Source of the DNA: Paracoccus haematequi
GTDB taxonomy: Bacteria > Pseudomonadota > Alphaproteobacteria > Rhodobacterales > Rhodobacteraceae
Reading direction: 5' to 3'
Assembly (NCBI GenBank): GCA_945881965.1
Contig: CAMCVS010000011.1
Coordinates: forward strand, 1-64,000
Length of the DNA stretch: 64,000 bases
The notes under the pieces were generated by a model. The model ran no database searches, had not been told where the DNA came from, and saw only the letters and a list, made by a program, of their open reading frames with translations. Made by a program: the position numbers and the translations under genes. Below, in pieces: positions 17,656 to 26,046 of this stretch; the stretch's first letter is position 1, and each line of letters begins with the position of its first letter.

Positions 17656-18234
17656 ATGAACAACCTGATCGCCAAAGCTGCTCTGGATCGCCGCATGGCC
17701 GACATCGTCGGTCCGGTTCTGACCGATATGGGGTTCGAACTGGTGCGCGTGCGGCTGATGGGCGGGCAGGTCAAGACCTTGCAGATCATGGCCGACCGGC
17801 CCGAGGGCGGCATCACCGTCGACGACTGCGGTGAGATTTCGACGGCTGTGTCCGCGGTACTGGACGTGCAAGACCCGCTGGCCGATCCCTATATGCTGGA
17901 GGTGTCCAGCCCCGGCATCGACCGCCCCCTGACGCGGCTGAAGGATTTCGAGATGTTCGAAGGCTATGAGGCCCGCGTCGAGACGGACGAGATGATCGAC
18001 GGCCGCCGCCGCTTCAAGGGCGTTCTGGCGGGCGTCGAGGGCGACGAGATATTGATCAACATTGAAGAAGGCACGGTCGGGCTGAAATTCGACTGGCTGT
18101 CGGACGCGAAGCTGGTGCTGACCGACGAGCTGATCACCGAAATGCTGCGGCAGAAAAAGGCCGCGGGCGTTGCCGATCTGGACGAGACGCAATTCGATAC
18201 GATTGAAACCGAAAACGGTTCCGAGGAGGACTGA
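17656..18234 (+). CDS. rimP: Ribosome maturation factor RimP
   Basis: Assists 30S subunit assembly. The 192-residue protein shows the family block [12 protein letters not shown], the [17 protein letters not shown] segment and [16 protein letters not shown]. The C-terminus is acidic and extended (NGSEED). It is the first gene of the rimP-nusA-ylxR-infB operon; nusA begins two bases after the stop. Upstream lies a leader with a terminator-like hairpin. Confidence 0.95.
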   Translation: MNNLIAKAALDRRMADIVGPVLTDMGFELVRVRLMGGQVKTLQIMADRPEGGITVDDCGEISTAVSAVLDVQDPLADPYMLEVSSPGIDRPLTRLKDFEMFEGYEARVETDEMIDGRRRFKGVLAGVEGDEILINIEEGTVGLKFDWLSDAKLVLTDELITEMLRQKKAAGVADLDETQFDTIETENGSEED

Positions 18235-18236
18235 GC

Positions 18237-19850
18237 ATGGCCATCACATCCGCAAACCAGCTTGAACTGTTGCAAACCGCCGAGGCGGTGGCCCGTGAAA
18301 AGATGATCGACCCCGGTCTGGTGGTCGAGGCGATGGAAGAAAGCCTCGCCCGCGCGGCCAAGTCGCGTTACGGCGCGGAAATGGATATCCGGGTCAAGAT
18401 CGACCGCAAGACCGGGCGCGCCAGCTTTACCCGCGTGCGGACTGTGGTGGCCGATGATGCGGTGGAAAACTATCAGGCCGAACTGACCGTCGCGCAGGCC
18501 AAGCCCTATCTGGCCAATCCGGCCATTGGTGATCTGGTGATCGAGGAAGTGCCCCCGGTCGATCTGGGCCGAATCGCCGCGCAATCGGCCAAGCAGGTGA
18601 TCCTGCAAAAGGTCCGCGAGGCGGAACGCGACCGGCAGTATGAACAATTCAAGGATCGCGCCGGCACCATCGTCAACGGCGTGGTCAAGCGCGAGGAATT
18701 CGGCAACGTCATGGTCGAAATTCAGGGCGTCGGCGAAGCGATCCTGCGCCGCAACGAAAAGATTGGCCGCGAATCGCACAAGCTGGGTGACCGTATCCGC
18801 GCCTATGTCAAAGACGTGCGCCGGGAAGCGCGCGGCCCGCAGATTTTCCTGTCGCGCACCGCGCCCGAATTCATGGCCGCGCTGTTCAAGATGGAAGTGC
18901 CCGAGATTTACGATGGCGTGATCGAAATCAAGGCCGTCGCCCGTGACCCCGGCTCGCGCGCCAAGATTGCCGTGATCAGCTATGACAACTCGATTGATCC
19001 CGTGGGTGCCTGCGTGGGCATGCGCGGCAGCCGTGTGCAAGCGGTGGTGAACGAATTGCAGGGCGAAAAGATCGACATCATTCCGTGGAATCAGGATATG
19101 CCGACGTTCCTTGTCAACGCGCTGCAACCGGCCGAAGTGTCGAAAGTGGTGCTGGACGACGAGGCCGAGCGCATCGAGGTGGTGGTGCCGGATGAACAAC
19201 TGTCCTTGGCCATCGGGCGGCGCGGCCAGAACGTGCGCCTTGCCTCGCAACTGACCGGCCTGAACATCGACATCATGACCGAAAGCCAGGAAAGCGAACG
19301 CCGCCAGAAGGAATTCGAGGGCCGCACCCGGCTGTTCATGGACGCGTTGGATGTGGACGAATTCTTTGCGCAGCTTTTGGTGTCCGAAGGGTTCACCAAC
19401 CTCGAAGAAGTGGCCTATGTCGATATCGACGAGCTTTTGGTGATCGACGGCGTGGACGAAGGCACGGCGACCGAATTGCAGGCCCGCGCGCGTGACAACC
19501 TTGAAGCACAGGCCAAGGCGGCGCTGGACCGCGCCCGCGAATTGGGCGTCGAGGACAGCCTGATCGAATTCGAAGGGCTGACGCCGCAGATGCTGGTCGT
19601 GCTGGCCGAGGACGGTGTGCGCACGCTTGAGGAATTTGCCACCTGCGCGGATTGGGAACTGGCGGGCGGCTGGACCACGGTGAACGGCGAACGCCACAAG
19701 GACGAGGGCCTGCTGGAGAAATTCGAGGTCGATCTGTCCGAGGCGCAGACCATGATCATGACCGCGCGCGTCATGCTGGGCTGGGTCGATCCGACCGAAG
19801 GCCAGGATGACGACGCTGACGAGATCGAGGAGGATGACGCCGAGGTCTGA
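18237..19850 (+). CDS. nusA: Transcription termination/antitermination factor NusA
   Basis: RNA polymerase-binding factor controlling pausing and termination, 537 residues. N-terminal domain begins [18 protein letters not shown]; then an S1 domain ([17 protein letters not shown]), KH1 ([21 protein letters not shown]) and KH2 ([18 protein letters not shown]). The C-terminal third contains helix-hairpin-helix-like repeats ([29 protein letters not shown]) and ends with an acidic tail. Second gene of the operon. Confidence 0.96.
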   Translation: MAITSANQLELLQTAEAVAREKMIDPGLVVEAMEESLARAAKSRYGAEMDIRVKIDRKTGRASFTRVRTVVADDAVENYQAELTVAQAKPYLANPAIGDLVIEEVPPVDLGRIAAQSAKQVILQKVREAERDRQYEQFKDRAGTIVNGVVKREEFGNVMVEIQGVGEAILRRNEKIGRESHKLGDRIRAYVKDVRREARGPQIFLSRTAPEFMAALFKMEVPEIYDGVIEIKAVARDPGSRAKIAVISYDNSIDPVGACVGMRGSRVQAVVNELQGEKIDIIPWNQDMPTFLVNALQPAEVSKVVLDDEAERIEVVVPDEQLSLAIGRRGQNVRLASQLTGLNIDIMTESQESERRQKEFEGRTRLFMDALDVDEFFAQLLVSEGFTNLEEVAYVDIDELLVIDGVDEGTATELQARARDNLEAQAKAALDRARELGVEDSLIEFEGLTPQMLVVLAEDGVRTLEEFATCADWELAGGWTTVNGERHKDEGLLEKFEVDLSEAQTMIMTARVMLGWVDPTEGQDDDADEIEEDDAEV

Positions 19851-19869
19851 TCCTCGCGCGTCGCAGCAC

Positions 19870-20502
19870 ATGACCAGAGGCGGAACCGAAAAGATCCGGG
19901 AGGACGGGCCCGAGCGGAAATGCATCGTCACCGGCGAGGTGCAGCCGAAATACGGGCTGATCCGCTTTGTGGTTGGTCCCGAGGCACAGGTTGTGCCCGA
20001 TCTGGCAGAAAAACTGCCGGGGCGCGGCATCTGGGTGTCGGCCTCGCGCGCGGCGATCCAGACGGCGGTGAAGAAGAACCTGTTCGCCCGCGCCGCCAAG
20101 GCCGCCGTTTCCGTGTCGCCCGATCTGCCCGCGCAGGTCGAGGCGCTGTTGGCGCGGCGTGTGATCGACACCCTCAGCCTTGCGCGCAAAAGCGGCGAGG
20201 CGCTGGCCGGGTTTGAAAAGGCGCAGGATTGGCTGCGCAAGGACGAAGCCGAGGTGTTGATTCAGGCCAGCGACGGGTCCGGGCGCGGCAAATCGAAACT
20301 GTCCACGCCGGAGGGAGGCAAATTCATCGGCTGGCTGACAGCGGATGAGCTGGGGCAGGCGTTCAATCGCGAAACTGTCATACATGTGGTCCTCGCCGCT
20401 GGCGGTTTGGCGCGACGTGTTGTAGAGGAGGCCGCAAGATTGAAGGGTCTGCGGCTGGATGACGGCGGCACGCCCGCCTTAAAGGACGAAAGAACCTTAT
20501 GA
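19870..20502 (+). CDS. YlxR/DUF448 RNA-binding protein, fused to an L7Ae-like region
   Basis: About 210 residues. The N-terminal DUF448 block is [20 protein letters not shown] with [10 protein letters not shown], a small RNA-binding domain usually following nusA. The C-terminal half ([28 protein letters not shown]) resembles an L7Ae/YbxF fold. Such two-domain proteins are normal in alphaproteobacteria. Start uncertain: ATG at 19870 matches typical MTRGG openings; ATG at 19834 inside nusA is an alternative and sits right against a GGAGG. The stop overlaps infB as ATGA. Confidence 0.85.
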   Translation: MTRGGTEKIREDGPERKCIVTGEVQPKYGLIRFVVGPEAQVVPDLAEKLPGRGIWVSASRAAIQTAVKKNLFARAAKAAVSVSPDLPAQVEALLARRVIDTLSLARKSGEALAGFEKAQDWLRKDEAEVLIQASDGSGRGKSKLSTPEGGKFIGWLTADELGQAFNRETVIHVVLAAGGLARRVVEEAARLKGLRLDDGGTPALKDERTL

Positions 20503-23039
20503 CCGACAACGACGGCAAGAAATCCCTTGGTCTGCGCGGCGCGCCTCCTGCTGGTGCCGCCCGTCCGGGCAACGTGAAGCAGAGCTTCAGCCACGGACGG
20601 ACCAAGAACGTCGTCGTCGAGACGAAGCGCAAGAAGGTCGTGGTGCCGAAACCCGTGGTGGGCGCCAAGCCTGCGGGGCCGCATGGCGCGCTGGGCGATC
20701 CGTCGAAACGCCCCGCCGGGATTTCCGATGCCGAGATGGAGCGCCGTCTGACCGCACTGCGCGCCGCCAAGGCGCGTGAGGCAGGCGATATCGCGCAACG
20801 CGCCGCTGACGAAAAGGCTCGCGAAGAAGAACGTGATCGCCGCCGCGCCGAGATCGAAGCCAAAGAGCGCGAAGAGCGCGAGCGCGCCGAGGCCGCCCGG
20901 ATCAAGGCCGAAGAAGAGGCGCGCGCCGCCCGTCTGGCCGCCGAAGACGCCAGAAGCAATGCCGAGGCGGCCCAAGAGGTGCGTCCGGCCGCAAAGACCG
21001 ATGCCCCTGCGGCACCGCGCCCGCCGATCACCTCGCGCCCCGGCCCGGAGCCGACCCCGCAGCGCAAGAAGGAACGCGAGGCCGAAGATCGTGGTGGCCG
21101 CGCCAAGGCCCGCACCGAAGATGACGCGCGGCGCGCGGGCAAGCTGACGCTGACGCAGGTCACCGGCAGCACCGGCGATGGCGAAGGCGGTCGCCAGCGG
21201 TCGATGGCCGCGATGAAGCGCAAGCAGGAACGCATGCGCCTGAAGGCCATGGGCGGGATCGAAGTCCGCGAAAAGGTTGTCCGCGATGTGCAGGTGCCCG
21301 AAGCCATTCTGGTGTCGGAACTGGCCAACCGGATGGCGGAACGGTCCGCCGATGTGGTCAAGGCGCTGATGCGCATGGGCCTGATGGTGACTGCGAACCA
21401 GTCGATTGACGCCGATACTGCGGAATTGATCGTCGAAGAATTCGGCCACAAGTTGATGCGCGTCTCGGATTCCGACGTGGAAGACGTGATCGCCAAGATC
21501 GAGGACGAAACGTCATCGCTGAAACCGCGTCCGCCGGTCGTGACGATCATGGGGCACGTTGACCACGGCAAGACCAGCCTGCTGGATGCGATTCGTCATG
21601 CCAACGTGGTGTCGGGCGAAGCAGGCGGGATCACGCAGCATATCGGCGCCTATCAGGTCACGACAGAATCGGGCGCAAAGCTGACGTTCCTGGATACGCC
21701 GGGTCACGCCGCGTTTACCTCGATGCGGGCGCGTGGCGCGCAGGTGACGGATATCGTTGTGCTGGTGGTGGCCGCCGATGACGCCGTGATGCCGCAGACG
21801 ATCGAGGCGATTGCGCACGCCAAAGTGGCCAAGGTGCCGATGATCGTGGCGATCAACAAGGTGGATAAATACGACGCCGATCCGCAGAAAGTGCGGACCG
21901 ATCTGTTGCAGCACGAGGTGGTCGTGGAACAGATGTCCGGCGAAGTGCAGGATGTTGAAGTGTCGGCCAAGACCGGGCAGGGGCTTGACCTGCTGCTCGA
22001 AGCCATCGCGTTGCAGGCGGAAATACTTGAACTGCGCGCCAACCCTGATCGTTTCGCCGAGGGCGCGGTGATCGAGGCCAAGTTGGACACCGGGCGCGGC
22101 CCGGTGGCGACCGTACTGGTGCAAAAGGGCACGTTGCGGCAGGGCGATATCTTTGTGGTCGGCGAACAATGGGGCAAGGTGCGCGCCCTGATCGACGACA
22201 AGGGCGACCGGATCAAAGAGGCGGGGCCGTCGGTGCCTGTCGAGGTGTTGGGCCTGAACGGCACACCCGAAGCGGGTGACGTGTTGAACGTGGTCGGCAC
22301 CGAAGCGCAGGCGCGCGAGATCGCGGAATACCGCGAGAAAGCCGCCAAGGACAAACGCGCCGCCGTGGGTGCTGCGACGACGCTGGATCAGTTGCTGGCC
22401 AAGGCGAAGGCGGATCAGAACGTCAAGGAATTGCCCATCGTGGTCAAGGCCGACGTGCAGGGATCGGCCGAAGCCATCGTGCAGGCCTTGGAAAAGGTCG
22501 GCAATGCCGAGGTCCGGGTGCGGGTTCTGCATTCCGGCGTGGGCGCGATCACCGAATCGGATATCGGATTGGCCGAAGCATCCGGTGCGCCGGTCATCGG
22601 GTTCAACGTGCGCGCCAATGCGCCCGCGCGGTCCAGCGCCAACCAGAAGGGCGTGGAAATCCGCTATTATTCAGTGATTTATGATCTGGTCGATGACGTC
22701 AAAAAGGCCGCCTCGGGCCTGTTGTCCGCCGAGATCAAGGAAAAGTTCATCGGTTACGCCGAAATCCGCGAAGTGTTCAAGGTGTCGGGCATCGGCAAGG
22801 TTGCAGGCTGTCTGGTCACCGAAGGCGTGGCGCGCCGGTCTGCCGGGGTGCGTCTGCTGCGCGACAACGTCGTGGTGCACGAAGGCACGCTCAAGACGCT
22901 CAAGCGCTTCAAGGACGAGGTCAAGGATGTCACCTCGGGTCAGGAATGTGGCATGGCCTTTGACAATTACGAAGATATCCGGGTCGGCGATATCATCGAA
23001 ATCTTCGAACGCGAGTCGGTCGAACGGTCACTGGCGTGA
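20499..23039 (+). CDS. infB: Translation initiation factor IF-2
   Basis: GTPase that places initiator tRNA on the 30S subunit; 846 residues. The first 240 residues are a charged, coiled-coil-like Glu/Arg/Ala-rich region. The G domain carries [12 protein letters not shown] (G1), GGITQHIG (G2), LDTPGHAAF (G3), NKVDK (G4) and SAKTGQG (G5); C-terminal domains with [13 protein letters not shown] and [16 protein letters not shown] follow. It starts inside the ylxR stop (ATGA) and ends the operon. Confidence 0.97.
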   Translation: MTDNDGKKSLGLRGAPPAGAARPGNVKQSFSHGRTKNVVVETKRKKVVVPKPVVGAKPAGPHGALGDPSKRPAGISDAEMERRLTALRAAKAREAGDIAQRAADEKAREEERDRRRAEIEAKEREERERAEAARIKAEEEARAARLAAEDARSNAEAAQEVRPAAKTDAPAAPRPPITSRPGPEPTPQRKKEREAEDRGGRAKARTEDDARRAGKLTLTQVTGSTGDGEGGRQRSMAAMKRKQERMRLKAMGGIEVREKVVRDVQVPEAILVSELANRMAERSADVVKALMRMGLMVTANQSIDADTAELIVEEFGHKLMRVSDSDVEDVIAKIEDETSSLKPRPPVVTIMGHVDHGKTSLLDAIRHANVVSGEAGGITQHIGAYQVTTESGAKLTFLDTPGHAAFTSMRARGAQVTDIVVLVVAADDAVMPQTIEAIAHAKVAKVPMIVAINKVDKYDADPQKVRTDLLQHEVVVEQMSGEVQDVEVSAKTGQGLDLLLEAIALQAEILELRANPDRFAEGAVIEAKLDTGRGPVATVLVQKGTLRQGDIFVVGEQWGKVRALIDDKGDRIKEAGPSVPVEVLGLNGTPEAGDVLNVVGTEAQAREIAEYREKAAKDKRAAVGAATTLDQLLAKAKADQNVKELPIVVKADVQGSAEAIVQALEKVGNAEVRVRVLHSGVGAITESDIGLAEASGAPVIGFNVRANAPARSSANQKGVEIRYYSVIYDLVDDVKKAASGLLSAEIKEKFIGYAEIREVFKVSGIGKVAGCLVTEGVARRSAGVRLLRDNVVVHEGTLKTLKRFKDEVKDVTSGQECGMAFDNYEDIRVGDIIEIFERESVERSLA

Positions 23040-23062
23040 TTGGGGCCTGAACGGCGGATACG

Positions 23063-23089
23063 AAAAAGGGCAGCCTGTTGGCTGCCCTT
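23063..23089 (-). terminator. Intrinsic terminator, best on the minus strand
   Basis: Stem AAGGGCAGCC (23066-23075) with its complement at 23080-23089, loop TGTT. On the minus strand the stem is followed by TTTTTCG, on the plus strand only by GTTGCTTC. It therefore suits the 45-codon minus-strand gene better than infB, though infB may use it inefficiently. Confidence 0.6.
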
Positions 23090-23115
23090 GTTGCTTCAGC
23101 CCCGTCTGTATGACG

Positions 23116-23253
23116 TCACGCTGCCTTGTGCGACACCGGGAACCCGGCAAATTCGCGGCTGTCGGTGCGGATCACAATGCGCCCGTCGGTCAGCGCGCGC
23201 ACGAAAACGCCCTGAACCGATACGCAGGTGCCCAATTCAATCGTTCTGATCAT
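23116..23253 (-). CDS. 45-residue small protein, unknown function
   Basis: Short gene between mutT and infB, encoding MIRTIELGTCVSVQGVFV through FAGFPVSHKAA. The start is strongly supported by GGGAGGG (23259-23265), five bases upstream, and a minus-strand terminator lies just after the stop. The sequence is beta-strand-like (alternating hydrophobics, VFVRALTDGRIVIRTDSREF), as in small OB- or SH3-like domains; one cysteine. I recall no named family. Upstream lies an imperfect dyad that may be an operator. Confidence 0.65.
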   Translation of the reverse strand: MIRTIELGTCVSVQGVFVRALTDGRIVIRTDSREFAGFPVSHKAA

Positions 23254-23310
23254 CGCATCCCTCCCAGAGTGCATTGAGCCTTCAGACTAACCGCAAAATC
23301 CCAACATGGA

Positions 23311-23338
23311 ATGACCAATTTCGTTACGAATCGGTCAT
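23311..23338. promoter_or_regulatory. Imperfect dyad upstream of the small minus-strand gene
   Basis: ATGACCAATTTCGT on the left and the complement of ATGACCGATTCGT on the right form a near-perfect inverted repeat with one substitution and one inserted base. It lies in the AT-richer 123-base gap between mutT and the 45-codon gene, where an operator would be expected. Confidence 0.4.
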
Positions 23339-23376
23339 AATTCAGGCGTTGTGCGAAAAACGTGGTCAATCCGGCG

Positions 23377-23796
23377 TCACAGCCAATCGCGCAGCACCGG
23401 AATCAGCGGCAGATCGGCGGGCGGCATCGGGTAATCACGCAGTGATTCGGGGCGGACCCAGGCCAGACGCTGACCTTCCTGCGGGGCGGGGATGCCCTGC
23501 CAGCGGCGGCAGGCGAACAACGGCATCAGCAGGTGGAAATCCGGGTAGGCGTGGCTGGCAAAGGTCAGGGGTGCCAGGCAGGACGCGTGGGTGTCGATGC
23601 CCAATTCCTCGTGTAATTCGCGGATCAGCGCGGCCTCGGGCGACTCGCCGGGTTCCACCTTGCCGCCGGGAAATTCCCATAACCCGGCCATGGATTTCCC
23701 CGGCGGGCGCTGGGCCAGCAAAACGCGGCCATCGACGTCAATCAGCGCAACGGCGGCGACCAGCACGATTCTGGTAGGATGGCTGATATCAGCCAT
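23377..23796 (-). CDS. mutT: 8-oxo-dGTP pyrophosphatase (MutT, NUDIX)
   Basis: Removes oxidised dGTP from the nucleotide pool; 139 residues. Family features are LLAQRPPGKSMAGLWEFPGG (start of NUDIX box), KVEPGESPEAAL and RELHEELGI. The ATG used here lies one base after the argJ stop and within a perfect 28-base palindrome, so its first eight codons (MADISHPT) derive from that repeat; family members usually begin directly at the IVLVAAVAL strand, which here has an in-frame GTG. Last gene of ppiC-argJ-mutT. Confidence 0.9.
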   Translation of the reverse strand: MADISHPTRIVLVAAVALIDVDGRVLLAQRPPGKSMAGLWEFPGGKVEPGESPEAALIRELHEELGIDTHASCLAPLTFASHAYPDFHLLMPLFACRRWQGIPAPQEGQRLAWVRPESLRDYPMPPADLPLIPVLRDWL

Positions 23797-23801
23797 CCTA
23801 C
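23774..23801. repeat. Perfect 28-base palindrome, REP-like, at argJ end/mutT start
   Basis: Each arm is GTAGGATGGCTGAT; the two arms abut with no loop. It contains the argJ TAG stop and the mutT ATG. Related elements occur at 37278-37303 and 62436-62463 in this window, all with the GTAGG ends and a GG(G/C)TG core. Confidence 0.85.
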
Positions 23802-25024
23802 GAACGGTAATCCGCGTTGATGGCGATGTAACCATGCGTCAGGTCGCAGGTCCAGACCGTGGCCGCCCCCGCCCCCAGCCCCAGATCGGCGCGGATCGTC
23901 AGGTATTCGCCTTTCATGTAGTCGGCACCGTCCTGTTCGCGGTAGGCCGGGTTGCGCCAGCCCTGATCCGCCACAAGGATATCGCCGAACCAGATCGACA
24001 GCCGGTCGCGATCCGCCGCCGCCCCCGATTTGCCGATTGCCATGACGACGCGGCCCCAATTCGGGTCTTCGCCAGCAATCGCGGTCTTGATCAGCGGCGA
24101 ATTTGCGATGGCCATCGCGTGAACCTTGGCGTCAGCATCGCTGGCCGCACCCGTCACCTGCACGGTGATGAATTTCGACGCGCCTTCGCCGTCGCGCACG
24201 ACTTGCTGCGCGAGGTCCAGCATCACGCCATGCAGCGCCTCGCGGAACGCGGGATCGTCGTCGACCCGCACACCGCTGGCCCCTGTCGCGGCCAAAAGCA
24301 GGGTGTCAGAGGTGGAGGTGTCGCTGTCCACCGTGATGCAGTTGAAGGTGACATCGGTCAGGTCCGACAGCATCGCCTGCAATGCGTCGCGCGCAATCAC
24401 GGCGTCGGTAAAGATATAGACCAGCATCGTCGCCATATCCGGCGCGATCATGCCGGACCCTTTGGCGATGCCTGCGATCTGCACCGGTTTGCCGCCGATC
24501 ATCACGGTGGCGGTCGCCCCCTTGGGGAAGGTGTCGGTGGTCATGATGGCGCGGGCGGCACCCGCGATGCCATCGGCGGTCTGCGTGTCGCGCAGCGTGG
24601 CGATGGCGGCGATGATGCGGTCATGCGGCAGCGGTTCGCCGATCACGCCGGTGGACGAGGTGAAAACCCGCGCCTGCGGCAGGCCGGTGGCCGCGGCCAC
24701 CGCAGCGGTGATCCGCGCGACGCTGTCGACCCCGTTCCTGCCCGTGAAGGCGTTTGAATTGCCGGAGTTCACCAGAATAGCCGCGCCCGCATCACTGTCG
24801 CCGCCAATCTTGGCCTGACAGTCCAGCACCGGCGCGGACCGCGTCTTGGACCGGGTGAACACGCCCGCCATCTTGGTGCCCGGCGCCAGCAGCGCCAGCA
24901 TGACATCGGTGCGTCCGGCGTATTTCACCCCGGCCTGCGCTGCGGCAAAGGTGACGCCGCCGATCACCGGCAGACCCGGAAAGGCGGCGGGGGCAAGTGG
25001 TGACACGGCGGTGATCTTGCCCAT
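23798..25024 (-). CDS. argJ: Bifunctional ornithine acetyltransferase / N-acetylglutamate synthase
   Basis: Arginine biosynthesis: transfers acetyl from N-acetylornithine to glutamate, regenerating N-acetylglutamate. 408 residues, self-cleaving. The autoproteolytic nucleophile threonine is in GMIAPDMATMLVY, preceded by KGATATVMIGG and followed by TSDTLLLAATG. C-terminus is the standard NADYRS. Start is the ATG of MGKITAVSPL, one base after the ppiC stop; upstream in-frame residues belong to that gene. Cotranscribed with ppiC and mutT. Confidence 0.95.
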   Translation of the reverse strand: MGKITAVSPLAPAAFPGLPVIGGVTFAAAQAGVKYAGRTDVMLALLAPGTKMAGVFTRSKTRSAPVLDCQAKIGGDSDAGAAILVNSGNSNAFTGRNGVDSVARITAAVAAATGLPQARVFTSSTGVIGEPLPHDRIIAAIATLRDTQTADGIAGAARAIMTTDTFPKGATATVMIGGKPVQIAGIAKGSGMIAPDMATMLVYIFTDAVIARDALQAMLSDLTDVTFNCITVDSDTSTSDTLLLAATGASGVRVDDDPAFREALHGVMLDLAQQVVRDGEGASKFITVQVTGAASDADAKVHAMAIANSPLIKTAIAGEDPNWGRVVMAIGKSGAAADRDRLSIWFGDILVADQGWRNPAYREQDGADYMKGEYLTIRADLGLGAGAATVWTCDLTHGYIAINADYRS

Positions 25025-25025
25025 G

Positions 25026-25874
25026 TTACTTGCCCAGCAGGTCGAAGTTCGACAGCAGCTTGGGGTCAAGCCCCTCGCCGGGTTTCTCGATCTTTACGCC
25101 TTCGGACAGTTGCGCGATGCGCGCGTCCAACGCGGCGCGTTGCAGGGTCTGTTCGATCTGGCCACGGACCTCGTCCAGCGGCGGGGCGACGGTTTGGCGG
25201 GTATCCAGCAGCTTGATCACATGCCAGCCGAATTGGGTTTCGACCGGCGCACTGACTTCGCCCTTGTCCAAGGTGGCCACGGCGGCCTGGAACGGTTCGA
25301 CCATCATGCCTTCGCCGAACCACCCCAGATCGCCACCATTGGCGGCAGACGGACCATCGGATGATTTCTGCGCCAGCGTGGCAAACTGCCCGCCTGCGGC
25401 CAGCTCGGCGATGATCGCCTCGGCCTCTTCGCGGGTTTTCACGAGGATATGCGCGGCGTTCCATTCCAGACCGGGGGTCGCCTTGACATAGGTTTCTTCG
25501 TAGGCGGCGGCGACGGCGGCGTCCGACACAGCCGCGACCATCACACCTTGCAGGGCCTCGGCGGCGCGGATGCCGCGGCGTTCATTTTCAACCGACAGCT
25601 TGACGCGCAGCGTGTCTTCGCCCGCCGCATTGGCCAGCAAGGTCTGCTGGATCAGCTGATCCAAGAGGCCGGGAAACAGCACCTCGTCGGGCAGTTGCTG
25701 ATACTGGTCCGGCAGGCTTTGCCGCGCGATCAGCAGATGGCCCAGTGTGATTTCCGTGTCGCCGACGCGGGCCACCACGGTTGCGGCCGTCGGATCCTCT
25801 GCGCGGGCCTGCATCGGCAAGGACAGCACAAGTGCAAGCGCCGTGCCTGCCAGAAAAGTGAAGCGTTTCGTCAT
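25026..25874 (-). CDS. Parvulin-type peptidyl-prolyl isomerase, exported
   Basis: Periplasmic PpiC/SurA-like folding factor of 282 residues. A signal peptide (MTKRFTFLAGTALALVLSLP, cleavage near ARAEDP) precedes an N-terminal helical region and a rotamase domain (AAHILVKTREEAEAI, LGWFGEGMMVEPF, TQFGWHVIKLLD). Start at the ATG after AGAGGA; the frame continues upstream without similarity. It is divergent from secA, a sensible pairing of export and folding functions, and leads the argJ-mutT operon. Confidence 0.92.
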   Translation of the reverse strand: MTKRFTFLAGTALALVLSLPMQARAEDPTAATVVARVGDTEITLGHLLIARQSLPDQYQQLPDEVLFPGLLDQLIQQTLLANAAGEDTLRVKLSVENERRGIRAAEALQGVMVAAVSDAAVAAAYEETYVKATPGLEWNAAHILVKTREEAEAIIAELAAGGQFATLAQKSSDGPSAANGGDLGWFGEGMMVEPFQAAVATLDKGEVSAPVETQFGWHVIKLLDTRQTVAPPLDEVRGQIEQTLQRAALDARIAQLSEGVKIEKPGEGLDPKLLSNFDLLGK

Positions 25875-25913
25875 GCTGTGATCCTCTTGCGGTGGCCATC
25901 CCGGCCCCCGGCG

Positions 25914-25942
25914 TTGACACTCTGCGAGCCGCCGCATACATC
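25914..25942 (+). promoter_or_regulatory. Candidate secA promoter
   Basis: Exact TTGACA at 25914-25919, 17-base spacer, then TACATC at 25937-25942, in the 172-base divergent gap before secA. Two short hairpins follow in the leader: TGCGGA/TCCGCA near 25980 and GCAAGC/GCTTGC near 26000. Confidence 0.5.
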
Positions 25943-26046
25943 GACACTGGCTTTTCAGCGACCCGTTGCGGCCCGTTTTATGCGGACCATCCGCAGGGGG
26001 CAAGCAGATGGCTTGCACGATGCTGTCAATGTTGATCGGATAGAAC

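Noticed and set aside
17964-20240. Long minus-strand open frame (about 750 codons) over rimP/nusA
   Set aside because: High-GC antisense shadow; composition (His/Arg/Gln-rich) lacks any domain and nusA is unambiguous.
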